A DNA stretch of 14,968 nt from an uncultured Collinsella sp. (GTDB lineage Bacteria > Actinomycetota > Coriobacteriia > Coriobacteriales > Coriobacteriaceae): assembly GCA_900551185.1 (NCBI GenBank), contig URVF01000016.1, positions 1 to 14,968 on the forward strand, in the 5' to 3' direction. The position numbers were made by a program, and so were the translations under genes. The notes below the pieces were generated by a model, which made no database searches, was not told the DNA's origin, and saw only the letters and a list, made by a program, of their open reading frames with translations. Shown here one piece after another: positions 6,195 to 12,612 of this stretch. Each line of letters opens with the position of its first letter. The stretch's first letter is position 1.

Positions 6195-7121
6195 CTAGTG
6201 CTCCTCGCCGGCGCGGGCCAGGTCGTAGGGCGTGGTCTGGTAGACGTAGTAGTTGAGCCAGTTGGTGTAGAACAGCTGAGCCTGGCTGCGCCAGACGTTA
6301 CGCGGCTCGGCGGTGGGGTCGTCATTCGGGAAGTAATGCGCCGGCACCTCCGGGTTGAGTCCGCGCTTCACGTCGCGCTCGTACTCCAAGCGCAACGTGT
6401 CGGTATCGTACTCGGGATGGCCAAAGACAAAGAAGCGACGGCTGTCGGTCGACTTGACGATGTACAGGCCCACCTCGTCGGACACGGCCACGACCTCAAG
6501 CTGCGGCTCGGCCTCCACGTCCTCGCGGCGCACATCGGTGTTGCGCGAATGCACGGCATAGAAACGGTCGTCAAAGCCGCGGACCAGCGGGCTTTGCGGC
6601 TTCACCAGATAATGCTCGAACACGCCACTCGCCTTTGCCGGCAGGTCGTACTTCTGGATACCGTAATGATGGTAGAGCCCCGCCTGCGCGCCCCAACAAA
6701 TGTGCAGCGTAGAGTGCACGTGCGTGGTGGACCAATCCATGATCTGGCAGAGCTCGGGCCAGTAGTCGACCTCTTCGAACGGCATCTGCTCCACCGGCGC
6801 GCCCGTGATGATCAGGCCGTCGTAGTGGATGTCGCGGATGTCGTCGAACGTGCGGTAGAACGTCTCCAGGTGGCCGGCGCTCACGTGCGTGGCCTCGTGC
6901 GTTTTGGTACGTAGCAGATCCACCTCCACCTGCAGCGGCGTGTTGGAGAGCTTGCGCATGATCTGCGTCTCGGTGGCGATCTTGGTGGGCATGAGGTTGA
7001 GGATGAGCACGCGCAGCGGACGAATGTCCTGGTGCAGCGCGCGGTACTCGGTCATGACAAAGATGTTCTCGCTCTCGAGCTGCGCGGCGGCAGGGAGGGC
7101 GTCGGGGATGCGAATGGGCAT
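6195..7121 (-). CDS. metA: Homoserine O-acyltransferase MetA, predicted acetyl-CoA type
   Basis: It acylates homoserine in the first committed step of methionine synthesis, in the cytoplasm. The 308 residues align with MetA numbering: nucleophile Cys142 in ICWGAQAGLYHH, with His235 and Glu237 in FGHPEYDT. Residue 111 (TGAPVEQMPFEEVDYW) is Glu. In characterised MetA enzymes Glu111 goes with acetyl-CoA use and Gly111, as in E. coli, with succinyl-CoA, so the likely product is O-acetylhomoserine despite the common name homoserine O-succinyltransferase. GGAG lies five bases before the ATG at 7121. It stands alone, convergent with the cyclo-ligase gene and divergent from the dehydrogenase gene. 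Confidence 0.96.
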   Translation of the reverse strand: MPIRIPDALPAAAQLESENIFVMTEYRALHQDIRPLRVLILNLMPTKIATETQIMRKLSNTPLQVEVDLLRTKTHEATHVSAGHLETFYRTFDDIRDIHYDGLIITGAPVEQMPFEEVDYWPELCQIMDWSTTHVHSTLHICWGAQAGLYHHYGIQKYDLPAKASGVFEHYLVKPQSPLVRGFDDRFYAVHSRNTDVRREDVEAEPQLEVVAVSDEVGLYIVKSTDSRRFFVFGHPEYDTDTLRLEYERDVKRGLNPEVPAHYFPNDDPTAEPRNVWRSQAQLFYTNWLNYYVYQTTPYDLARAGEEH

Positions 7122-7139
7122 GGATGCTCCTTACGAGTC

Positions 7140-7149
7140 AGTTGCAACT
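7140..7149 (-). promoter_or_regulatory. Palindrome in the metA leader, candidate operator
   Basis: AGTTGCAACT is a perfect 10-bp palindrome 18 bases upstream of the metA ATG, close to where transcription should begin. I find no confident -35/-10 pair for metA. The leader visible here has no SAM-riboswitch-like fold. A repressor site is a reasonable but untested reading. Confidence 0.3.
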
Positions 7150-7220
7150 ATGGTACAACGACCGGCTCCATCCGCGCGAGCACATCGCCCAGCGATGCCG
7201 TCAGCAGCCCAAATCACTCC

Positions 7221-7254
7221 AAAAGTAGAGATTAAGGCATGTCCAAAAATCTAC
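7221..7254 (+). repeat. R1 repeat, second copy, between metA and the dehydrogenase gene
   Basis: AAAAGTAGAGATTAAGGCATGTCCAAAAATCTAC, split here as AAAAGTAGAGATTAAGG then CATGTCCAAAAATCTAC, aligns with the minus-strand reading of the terminator at 5256-5297 across both arms and the loop. The stem is degenerate here: GTAGA and TCTAC still pair but the rest does not fully match. No U-run follows, so it is a repeat relic or a weak structure rather than a working terminator. The rest of 7122-7331 shows only the metA palindrome and the dehydrogenase -10 box. Confidence 0.6.
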
Positions 7255-7288
7255 GGCGCTTTAGCCTAGCAAAGTGGCAGCAGGACGA

Positions 7289-7324
7289 TACAATGGTTCG
7301 ACGCGAAAAACTCGGCCGAAAGGA
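7289..7324 (+). promoter_or_regulatory. -10 box and RBS of the dehydrogenase gene
   Basis: TACAAT at 7289-7294 is a good -10 hexamer; the -35 position (around CTAGCA, 7266-7271) is poor. AAAGGA (7319-7324) lies seven bases before the ATG at 7332 and decides that start over in-frame upstream codons at 7239-7331. Confidence 0.5.
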
Positions 7325-7331
7325 TACGTAT

Positions 7332-8309
7332 ATGTACCAGACGCGTAAGATCGGTGTGGTCGGCCAGGGCCACGTAGGAGCACATGTCGCCAACAGCCTG
7401 CTCATGCAGGGTATTGCCGATGAGCTGTACCTGTGCGATATCAACGAGGCCAAGGTGACGTCCGAGGTCCAGGACCTGCGCGACTCCCTTTCGTTTGTCC
7501 CGTACAACACCAAGATCGTCAACTGCTACGACCACTACGAGGAGCTGGCCTGCTGCGACGTCATCGTCAACGCCGCCGGCAAGGTCGCGCTGGCCGCCGG
7601 CAACCGCGACGGCGAGCTGTTCTTTACCACCGACGCCGCCCGCACCTTTGCCAAGCGCATCGTCGACGCCGGCTTTGACGGCATCTTCGTGAGCATCTCC
7701 AACCCCTGCGACGTCGTGTGCACCGAGCTGTGGCATCTGACCGGCTACGATCCCAAGAAGATTATCGGCTCGGGCTGCGGCCTGGACTCTGCCCGCCTGC
7801 GTACCGAGATCTCCAAGAAGGTCGGCGTGAGCCCCAAGTCCATCGACGCCTACATGATCGGCGAGCATGGCTTTAGCCAGCTGGCAGCCTTTAAGGCCGC
7901 AACCATCGCCGGCAAGAGCCTTAACGAACTTCAGGCCGAGAACCCCGACAAGTATGCCTTCGACCACATGGAGGTCGAGGAGCTCGCACGCAAGGGCGGC
8001 TATGTGACCTACCAGGGCAAGCAGTGCACCGAGTACGCCGTCGCCAACTCCGCCGCGCGCGTCTGCGCCGCTGTGTTGCACAACGAGCACGCCGTGCTTT
8101 CGGCATCCACGCTCATGACCGGCCAGTATGGCGAGGAGGGTATCTTTACCTCCCTGCCGTGCGTGATCGGCGCCGAGGGCGTCGAGGAGGTCTACACGCT
8201 GGACCTTTCCGAGCACGAGCTCGAGGGCTTCCACAAGAGCTGCCAGCACATCCGCGACAACATCGCCCAGCTCGATTGGTGGGATACCGAGGCCTACGAC
8301 GCCAAGTAA
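7332..8309 (+). CDS. L-2-hydroxyisocaproate/L-lactate-type dehydrogenase
   Basis: An NAD-dependent cytoplasmic 2-hydroxyacid dehydrogenase of the LDH/MDH superfamily, reducing a 2-oxoacid to an L-2-hydroxyacid while regenerating NAD. Of 325 residues, GQGHVG (11-16) is the dinucleotide loop, Asp36 should bind the NAD ribose, Asp152 and Arg155 in LDSARLR and His179 in GEHGFSQ are the catalytic and substrate residues. The active-site loop AAGKVALAAGNRDGELF (81-97) lacks the QKPGETR signature of true lactate dehydrogenase. It resembles L-2-hydroxyisocaproate dehydrogenase, as does ARKGGYVTYQGK with SAARVCAAV farther on. Branched or aromatic 2-oxoacids from amino acid breakdown are therefore likelier substrates than pyruvate; lactate activity cannot be excluded. 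It is monocistronic, with its own terminator. Confidence 0.9.
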   Translation: MYQTRKIGVVGQGHVGAHVANSLLMQGIADELYLCDINEAKVTSEVQDLRDSLSFVPYNTKIVNCYDHYEELACCDVIVNAAGKVALAAGNRDGELFFTTDAARTFAKRIVDAGFDGIFVSISNPCDVVCTELWHLTGYDPKKIIGSGCGLDSARLRTEISKKVGVSPKSIDAYMIGEHGFSQLAAFKAATIAGKSLNELQAENPDKYAFDHMEVEELARKGGYVTYQGKQCTEYAVANSAARVCAAVLHNEHAVLSASTLMTGQYGEEGIFTSLPCVIGAEGVEEVYTLDLSEHELEGFHKSCQHIRDNIAQLDWWDTEAYDAK

Positions 8310-8352
8310 GCCGCTGGCTGCCGCAACCTTGCGAATCTATGCGCGATACTAA

Positions 8353-8392
8353 GCGGGCCGCGCCGGAAACCCACCGGCGCGGCCCGCTTTTT
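8353..8392 (+). terminator. Terminator between the dehydrogenase and SIS genes
   Basis: A perfect 14-bp GC stem (8353-8366 with 8374-8387, loop AAACCCA) is followed by TTTTT at 8388-8392. It serves the plus-strand dehydrogenase gene. The minus-strand side reads CTTAGTAT after the stem, so it may also weakly stop the convergent SIS transcript. Nothing else is visible in 8310-8440. Confidence 0.92.
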
Positions 8393-8440
8393 ACGCACGC
8401 TGTTCGCTTGCGAATCGAAGGTGAATGCTTTTCCCGTTAC

Positions 8441-9409
8441 CTAGTACCGCTCGATGCCCATGTAGCGACGAATCTCAGGGCTGTGGTCGAACACCTTTCC
8501 GCGGGCGGCGCGCAGCTCGCAGCTCATGTTGTAGAAGAATATCGGCTCCAGGTACGAACGCACGCTGGCAGGCACCTCGCCCACGCCGTACTCGAGCGCG
8601 TCGAGCACCATGATCGTGTCGGTGTGCGTGTTGAGGAACGCGAGCGCGCGCTCCTCCATGGGGCGGCACTCGCCCGATCCGAGCTGCACAAAGTAGAACA
8701 CGCCGGGCTCGGTGGCCTCGAACGGGCCGTGGAAATACTCGCCGGAGTGGATATAGCAGCAGTGCTGCCACTGCATCTCCATGAGCGAGCAGATGGCCAT
8801 GGCGTAGGTCTGGCTAAAGTTGGGGCCGGAACCCAGAATATAGAAGAACTTATGCTGCTGGCAGAGCTCGGCAAAGCGATCGCCCAGCTCGGCGTTGACC
8901 TTCTCGCGGGCAGCGGGCAACAGCGCATCCATCTGCTTAAGGCCGGCGTACATGTCGGCGAGCGCCTCGTAACCCTCCTGCTGGTCGAGCAGCTCGGCAG
9001 CCATCAGGACGCCGATTCCCTGCGGAACCTCGGCCTGCGGCACGCCTTCGCCCCACGGATAGACCCAGGTGGTCCACTTGCCGTTATCGATCTTGGAGCC
9101 CTCGCAGTCGGTCATGGCCACGACCTCGGCGCCGGCTGCCAGCGCCATCTCGCAACCGTCGACGACCTCCTGCGTATTGCCGCTGTGGCTGCAGGCGATG
9201 ACGAGTGATTTCTCGCCAAGACTCTTGGGAGCCATCAGGCAAAACTCGCGCGCCGTGTAGACCGTCGAGGCAAACGTGGTGGCCTCGCGCTTGAGCAGCT
9301 CGTTGGCCGGCATCAGGTCGATCATCGAACCGCCGCAGGCGATCCAAAAGACGTTCTCAATCTTGCCCTTGCGCTCGATAATTTCCTGAACCAGATCGCG
9401 TGCGTTCAC
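8441..9409 (-). CDS. Double-SIS sugar isomerase, FrlB-like fructosamine-6-phosphate deglycase
   Basis: A cytoplasmic protein with two phosphosugar-binding SIS domains (about residues 18-140 and 185-310). Features are ACGGSM (24-29), the phosphate loop SHSGNTQEV (74-82), LGSGPNF (192-198) and HSGEYFHGPFE (221-231), whose Glu224 and His227 match conserved positions of the FrlB family. Several stretches resemble E. coli FrlB, e.g. GPxEATEPGVxFxxxLG and the RYxG C-terminus. FrlB splits fructoselysine 6-phosphate into glucose 6-phosphate and lysine; a related Amadori compound or amino sugar is possible. At 322 residues it lacks a glutaminase domain, excluding GlmS. The start is GTG at 9409, seven bases after GGAGGAG. 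It lies 144 bases downstream of a GntR gene and has its own promoter. Confidence 0.85.
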   Translation of the reverse strand: MNARDLVQEIIERKGKIENVFWIACGGSMIDLMPANELLKREATTFASTVYTAREFCLMAPKSLGEKSLVIACSHSGNTQEVVDGCEMALAAGAEVVAMTDCEGSKIDNGKWTTWVYPWGEGVPQAEVPQGIGVLMAAELLDQQEGYEALADMYAGLKQMDALLPAAREKVNAELGDRFAELCQQHKFFYILGSGPNFSQTYAMAICSLMEMQWQHCCYIHSGEYFHGPFEATEPGVFYFVQLGSGECRPMEERALAFLNTHTDTIMVLDALEYGVGEVPASVRSYLEPIFFYNMSCELRAARGKVFDHSPEIRRYMGIERY

Positions 9410-9466
9410 GGTGATGCTCCTCCTTGTGTGGCGGCTTTGAACGACGGCAGCTCGTACCTGCGGTCA

Positions 9467-9544
9467 TTCTATGTTGTCCTATTTATAGCACGCACGACGA
9501 CGTCCGTGAAGCCATTTCACCAAACTTGTTCTATATTGTTCTAT
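9467..9544 (-). promoter_or_regulatory. SIS gene promoter with two tandem-repeat operators
   Basis: On the minus strand, TTCACG (9505-9510), a 17-base spacer and the extended -10 TGCTATAAA (hexamer 9482-9487) make a good promoter. Two related sites flank it: 9467-9482 overlaps the -10 and start point, and 9529-9544 lies upstream, just past the GntR stop. On the minus strand each reads as two 8-base units ten bases apart: ATAGGACA-AC-ATAGAATG and ATAGAACA-AT-ATAGAACA. The copies start 62 bases apart, close to six helical turns, which suits a dimer pair contacting both. Confidence 0.65.
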
Positions 9545-9553
9545 CTGTGGACG

Positions 9554-10309
9554 TTAGATGTCGAACACGTAGCGTGAGCCCACGATCTTTTGACGTCCGA
9601 GCAGTAGGGGCCGCTCGTCCTCGTCGGTAAAGTACGCCTCCATATAGAAGAGCGGCTCGCCGACCGGCACCTCCAGCAGCGGGGCCGCCTGAGCATCGGC
9701 AAGCGCAATCTCCACAGTACAGGGGTCGGACTTGAACGGCGCGCGGCCCGAATGCTCGGCAACGAGCGCAAAGATGGAATTGTCCGTGAGGTCCTTGTCG
9801 GCAAGCGTCTGCAGATAGGGATGGTCGGCCAGCACAAAGGCGTTGTTCTCGAGCATGACGGGCACGCCGTCTGCCGTGCGCACGCGCTCGACAACGATGA
9901 GCTCGCAGCCGGGTTCCACCCTAAAAAACGCCGCGTCCTCACGCGTCGCCGCAACCACCGTGCGCGACACCAGGCGTGCTCCGGCCACCATGTCGTTGGC
10001 GGCGCAACCCTCGGTAAAGCTCTGAACGTCGCCCTTCTGGCGAATCTTGCGCTTGAGCTTGGGCGCGCACACAAACGTGCCCCTCCCCTGCTGGCGGTTG
10101 AGATACCCCGCGCGCGACAGCTCCTCGATGGCGCGGCGCACGGTGATGCGTCCCACGCCGTAGTACTTCGCGAGCTCCATCTCGGAAGGAATGCGCGAGC
10201 CGGATGAGTACACGCCACGCGCGATCTCGCCCTTTAGGTCGTCCATAACCTGCTGGTACAGCGGCACGGCGGATACCTCAGTGCGCTCGGTTTTATCGTC
10301 GGATACCAT
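9554..10309 (-). CDS. GntR-family (HutC/UTRA) regulator upstream of the SIS gene
   Basis: The 251 residues contain a GntR winged helix (about 16-82: AVPLYQQVMDDLKGEI, SRIPSEMELAKYYGVGRITVRRAI, wing QQGRGTFV) and a UTRA ligand domain ending GRQKIVGSRYVFDI. It probably represses the SIS gene and releases DNA when a phosphorylated sugar or Amadori compound accumulates, as FrlR-type regulators do. The ATG at 10309 is two bases past the recQ stop codon, and its ribosome site GGAG lies inside the end of recQ, so the two are translationally coupled. It is more similar to the regulator at 12613-13332 than to the PTS-linked one: both end in VGSRYV and share VPLYQQ or APLYQQ near the start. It has no promoter of its own that I can see. 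Confidence 0.9.
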   Translation of the reverse strand: MVSDDKTERTEVSAVPLYQQVMDDLKGEIARGVYSSGSRIPSEMELAKYYGVGRITVRRAIEELSRAGYLNRQQGRGTFVCAPKLKRKIRQKGDVQSFTEGCAANDMVAGARLVSRTVVAATREDAAFFRVEPGCELIVVERVRTADGVPVMLENNAFVLADHPYLQTLADKDLTDNSIFALVAEHSGRAPFKSDPCTVEIALADAQAAPLLEVPVGEPLFYMEAYFTDEDERPLLLGRQKIVGSRYVFDI

Positions 10310-10311
10310 CG

Positions 10312-12291
10312 TTACGCTCCATCCCGTGCATGCTCGGACTCAAACTCTTCAATCGCCGCCATAAACTGCTCGCCAAAGGCGTCGGCCTTTTTCTCGCCGA
10401 TGCCGCTGACCTGGACAAGCTCGTCGCGCGTCTGCGGGCGCAGGCGGCACAGACCGCGCAGAGCCTTGTCGGAAAAGACCATGTACGGCGCCATCTCCAG
10501 CTCGGTCGAAATATCCTTGCGCAGGGCACGCAGGCGCTCGAACAGCTCGGCATCGTCACCCACGCGCGGGCGCTGATCCAGCTCGGCCTCCTCGCGCAGC
10601 AGATCCACCGCACGGCGGGCGCGGGCCGAGGCCTTGCGCTTGGACGCACGACGCTTAACGGTAAAGGCGAACGCCTCGTCCTCGACCTCGCCGGCACGCG
10701 GGCCAAGGCCCACGACCGGGTACTGGCCCTGCGAGGTGGCCAGGTAGCCCCGCCCGCACAGCTGGCCGATGATGTCCTTGATACGCCCGACCGATTCGCT
10801 CGACAGTTCACCGTAGCCGCGGTCCTCGTCCAGATGCATCTGGCGAATGCGCTCGGTGTTGCCGCCGTGGAGCACGTCGGCGATCAGCGACTTGCCAAAG
10901 CGCATGGGACGCGTGGCCACATAGCGCACGGCGGCGCGGGCCATATCGGTGACGTCCTCGGCCTCGAACTGCGTGAGGCAGTTACTGCAGTTGCCACAGC
11001 CCTCGGCCTCGTCCGCGGCGGTGCCGCCCGTACCGGCCGCGGCATGCTCGGCCGCGACCTCGTCGCCAAAGTAGCGCAGCATGTATTCGCGCAGGCAGCC
11101 GGTGGTATTGCAGTAGCCCTCCATCTGGCTGAGCAGACGATATCGATTCTGGAGCGCCCACGCGCGCTGCTCGTCGTCGAGCGCCTCATCGGCAGCATCG
11201 CCGCGGTCGATCAGAAAGCGGCGCATGCGAAAATCGTTGCCGTTCCACAGCAGATGGCAGCTGGCCGGGTCGCCATCGCGGCCGGCGCGGCCCGCCTCCT
11301 GGTAGTAGGCCTCGATGCTCTCGGGCACGTTGTTGTGGATCACGTAGCGCACGTTGGGCTTGTCGATGCCCATGCCAAAGGCGTTGGTGGCAACCATCAC
11401 CTGGATATCGTCGTCGATAAAGGCGCGCTGGCTTTGGCGGCGGGCGTCGTTGCCCATGCCGGCATGGTAGCGGCCAACGCGAATGCCGCTGGGACCCAGC
11501 GCCTCGGCAAGCTCGCCTGCCAGCGCATCGACCGTCTTGCGGGTCGAGCAATACACGATGCCGCTCTCGCCCGAATGCGCGATCACATAGTCGCGAACCC
11601 ACGCGGCCTTGGCCTTGTCGCCCATCTCCTCGCAACCAAAGTAGAGGTTCTTGCGATCGAAGCCCGTCACCACCGTCGCGGGGTTTTGCAGGCCGAGCAT
11701 CTGCTGAATGTCCGCACGCACGCGCTCGGTCGCCGTAGCGGTAAAGGCCGCCACGATGGGGCGCTGCGGCAGGGAATCGATGAACTCACGAATCTGCAGA
11801 TAGGCGGGGCGGAAATCCTGGCCCCATTGGCTCACGCAGTGGGCCTCGTCAATGGCCACGAGCGGCACGCCAATGCCGCCGTCCGCCGCAGCCTCCTGCG
11901 CAAAGGCTAAAAAGCGCGGCTCGAGCAGGCGCTCGGGCGCCACGTACATAAGCTGGTAGCGACCCTCGCGCGCCCGCTTGAGCACGGTGTTTTGCTGGGC
12001 TGGAGTAAGGCTGGAGTTGAGATAGCTGGGTCGCGCACCCGCCGCGAGCAACGCACGGGTCTGGTCCTCCATAAGCGACAGCAGCGGACTCACCACAAAG
12101 GTGATGCCGGGCAGCATGAGCGCGGGCACCTGGTAGCAAATGGACTTGCCGGCGCCCGTGGGCATAACACCCAGCGCATCGCGACCGGCAAGAATCGCAT
12201 CGACCATGCGGTCCTGTCCCGGGCGAAACGAGGTGTAGCCAAAATAGGCGCCGAGCGTGTCGAGCGCCATCTGCTGCATGCTATCGGTCAT
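10312..12291 (-). CDS. recQ: ATP-dependent DNA helicase RecQ
   Basis: A 3'-to-5' superfamily 2 helicase acting in recombinational repair and fork processing. In order: Walker A GVMPTGAGKS (41-50, Lys49), SPLLSLMEDQ (motif Ia), DEAH at 148-151 with the RecQ-specific loop CVSQWGQDFRP, TATAT (motif III), ATNAFGMGIDKPNVR (motif V) and QEAGRAGRDG (331-340, motif VI). A zinc-binding set follows (Cys394/Cys399, then CGNCSNC with Cys432, Cys435 and Cys438), then the RQC winged helix. The C-terminal HRDC domain (about 580-650) includes DELVQVSGIGEKKADAFG. At 659 residues it is full length. The Ala-Gly-rich insert between the zinc cysteines (about 411-430) is a small lineage feature. The GntR gene follows within two bases, an unusual partner for recQ. 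Confidence 0.98.
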   Translation of the reverse strand: MTDSMQQMALDTLGAYFGYTSFRPGQDRMVDAILAGRDALGVMPTGAGKSICYQVPALMLPGITFVVSPLLSLMEDQTRALLAAGARPSYLNSSLTPAQQNTVLKRAREGRYQLMYVAPERLLEPRFLAFAQEAAADGGIGVPLVAIDEAHCVSQWGQDFRPAYLQIREFIDSLPQRPIVAAFTATATERVRADIQQMLGLQNPATVVTGFDRKNLYFGCEEMGDKAKAAWVRDYVIAHSGESGIVYCSTRKTVDALAGELAEALGPSGIRVGRYHAGMGNDARRQSQRAFIDDDIQVMVATNAFGMGIDKPNVRYVIHNNVPESIEAYYQEAGRAGRDGDPASCHLLWNGNDFRMRRFLIDRGDAADEALDDEQRAWALQNRYRLLSQMEGYCNTTGCLREYMLRYFGDEVAAEHAAAGTGGTAADEAEGCGNCSNCLTQFEAEDVTDMARAAVRYVATRPMRFGKSLIADVLHGGNTERIRQMHLDEDRGYGELSSESVGRIKDIIGQLCGRGYLATSQGQYPVVGLGPRAGEVEDEAFAFTVKRRASKRKASARARRAVDLLREEAELDQRPRVGDDAELFERLRALRKDISTELEMAPYMVFSDKALRGLCRLRPQTRDELVQVSGIGEKKADAFGEQFMAAIEEFESEHARDGA

Positions 12292-12322
12292 GGTTTCCTA
12301 ACGTCCAAGTCATCTGCCGCCG

Positions 12323-12352
12323 ATTATACGCCGCCACGCGGACCAGCGTCGA
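12323..12352 (-). promoter_or_regulatory. Promoter of the recQ-GntR transcript
   Basis: On the minus strand a perfect TATAAT (12323-12328) follows TCGACG (12347-12352, four of six consensus bases) after an 18-base spacer. AGGA lies about four bases before the recQ ATG, giving a short leader of roughly 25 bases. Confidence 0.7.
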
Positions 12353-12395
12353 ACGGCTGACGGCCACGGGCAATGCAATCCGAAAGGAACGAGCG

Positions 12396-12418
12396 TGGGA
12401 TTTTTGGACACTTTCCCA
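12396..12418 (-). repeat. Degenerate R1-like element upstream of recQ
   Basis: On the minus strand this reads TGGGA-AAGTGTCCAAAAA-TCCCA, a 5-bp stem. It contains GTCCAAAAATC, an 11-mer shared with the R1 element at 7221-7254, in the same position relative to the 3' arm. It has no T-run after the stem. It may be a third, diverged member of the R1 family or a coincidence of an A-rich motif. Confidence 0.35.
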
Positions 12419-12473
12419 ACGGCTAATCTCTTGACAAGCGCGCAAACGTCGCTGGTTGAGCATAAGTCAGCGA

Positions 12474-12571
12474 AAACGCCCCTAAGCGAGCAAGGTGACG
12501 TGAAAGAGGAGGGAAGCGTACTTCGGTACGCGACCGACGATTGAACGTCAGATTGCCGCTTAGGGGCGTTT
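12474..12571. other. 98-base multi-stem structured element, candidate ncRNA or terminator
   Basis: Coaxial stems can form over almost the whole element: 15 bp (12474-12488 with 12557-12571), 4 bp GCAA/TTGC (12490-12493 with 12553-12556), a 2x2 internal loop GG/GA, 6 bp TGACGT/ACGTCA, an open purine-rich section, then GCGTAC-TTCG-GTACGC (12516-12531) capped by a UUCG tetraloop. On the minus strand the outer stem ends GGGGCGTTTTCGC, so it could terminate the GntR transcript whose stop is at 12613. On the plus strand a perfect TTGACA lies at 12431-12436, but no -10 at normal spacing. I recognise no known RNA family. No gene is visible in 12352-12612. Confidence 0.55.
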
Positions 12572-12585
12572 GCAGCGTCGAGCCG

Positions 12586-12611
12586 TTACGCGGTTTGGTA
12601 AAACCGCGTAA
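12586..12611 (-). terminator. Hairpin directly behind the third GntR gene
   Basis: An 11-bp perfect stem (12586-12596 with 12601-12611, loop GGTA on the plus strand) begins one base past the stop codon at 12613. No T-run follows on the minus strand (CGGCTCG), so it is more likely a 3' stabiliser or a component of termination with the larger structure at 12474-12571. Confidence 0.45.
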
Positions 12612-12612
12612 C

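Noticed and set aside
5970..6914. Plus-strand open frame of 314 codons over the cyclo-ligase end and metA
   Set aside because: It overlaps two genes with intact catalytic motifs and has no family resemblance of its own.
7122..7220. SAM riboswitch in the metA leader
   Set aside because: The bases upstream of metA lack the conserved multi-helix core and a terminator stem; only a short palindrome is present.
7266..8249. Minus-strand open frame of 327 codons opposite the dehydrogenase gene
   Set aside because: Low-complexity Ala/Gly/Val/Leu/Asp translation; the plus strand encodes an intact dehydrogenase.
8024..9208. Plus-strand open frame of 394 codons spanning the dehydrogenase end and the SIS gene
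   Set aside because: It runs across a terminator and two real genes in wrong frames, with Arg/His/Leu-rich translation.
10330..11910. Plus-strand open frame of 526 codons opposite recQ
   Set aside because: No recognisable domain; RecQ motifs lie on the other strand throughout.
12474..12571. Small SRP RNA (4.5S)
   Set aside because: The apical loop is UUCG rather than GGNA, and the typical asymmetric internal loop sequence is absent.
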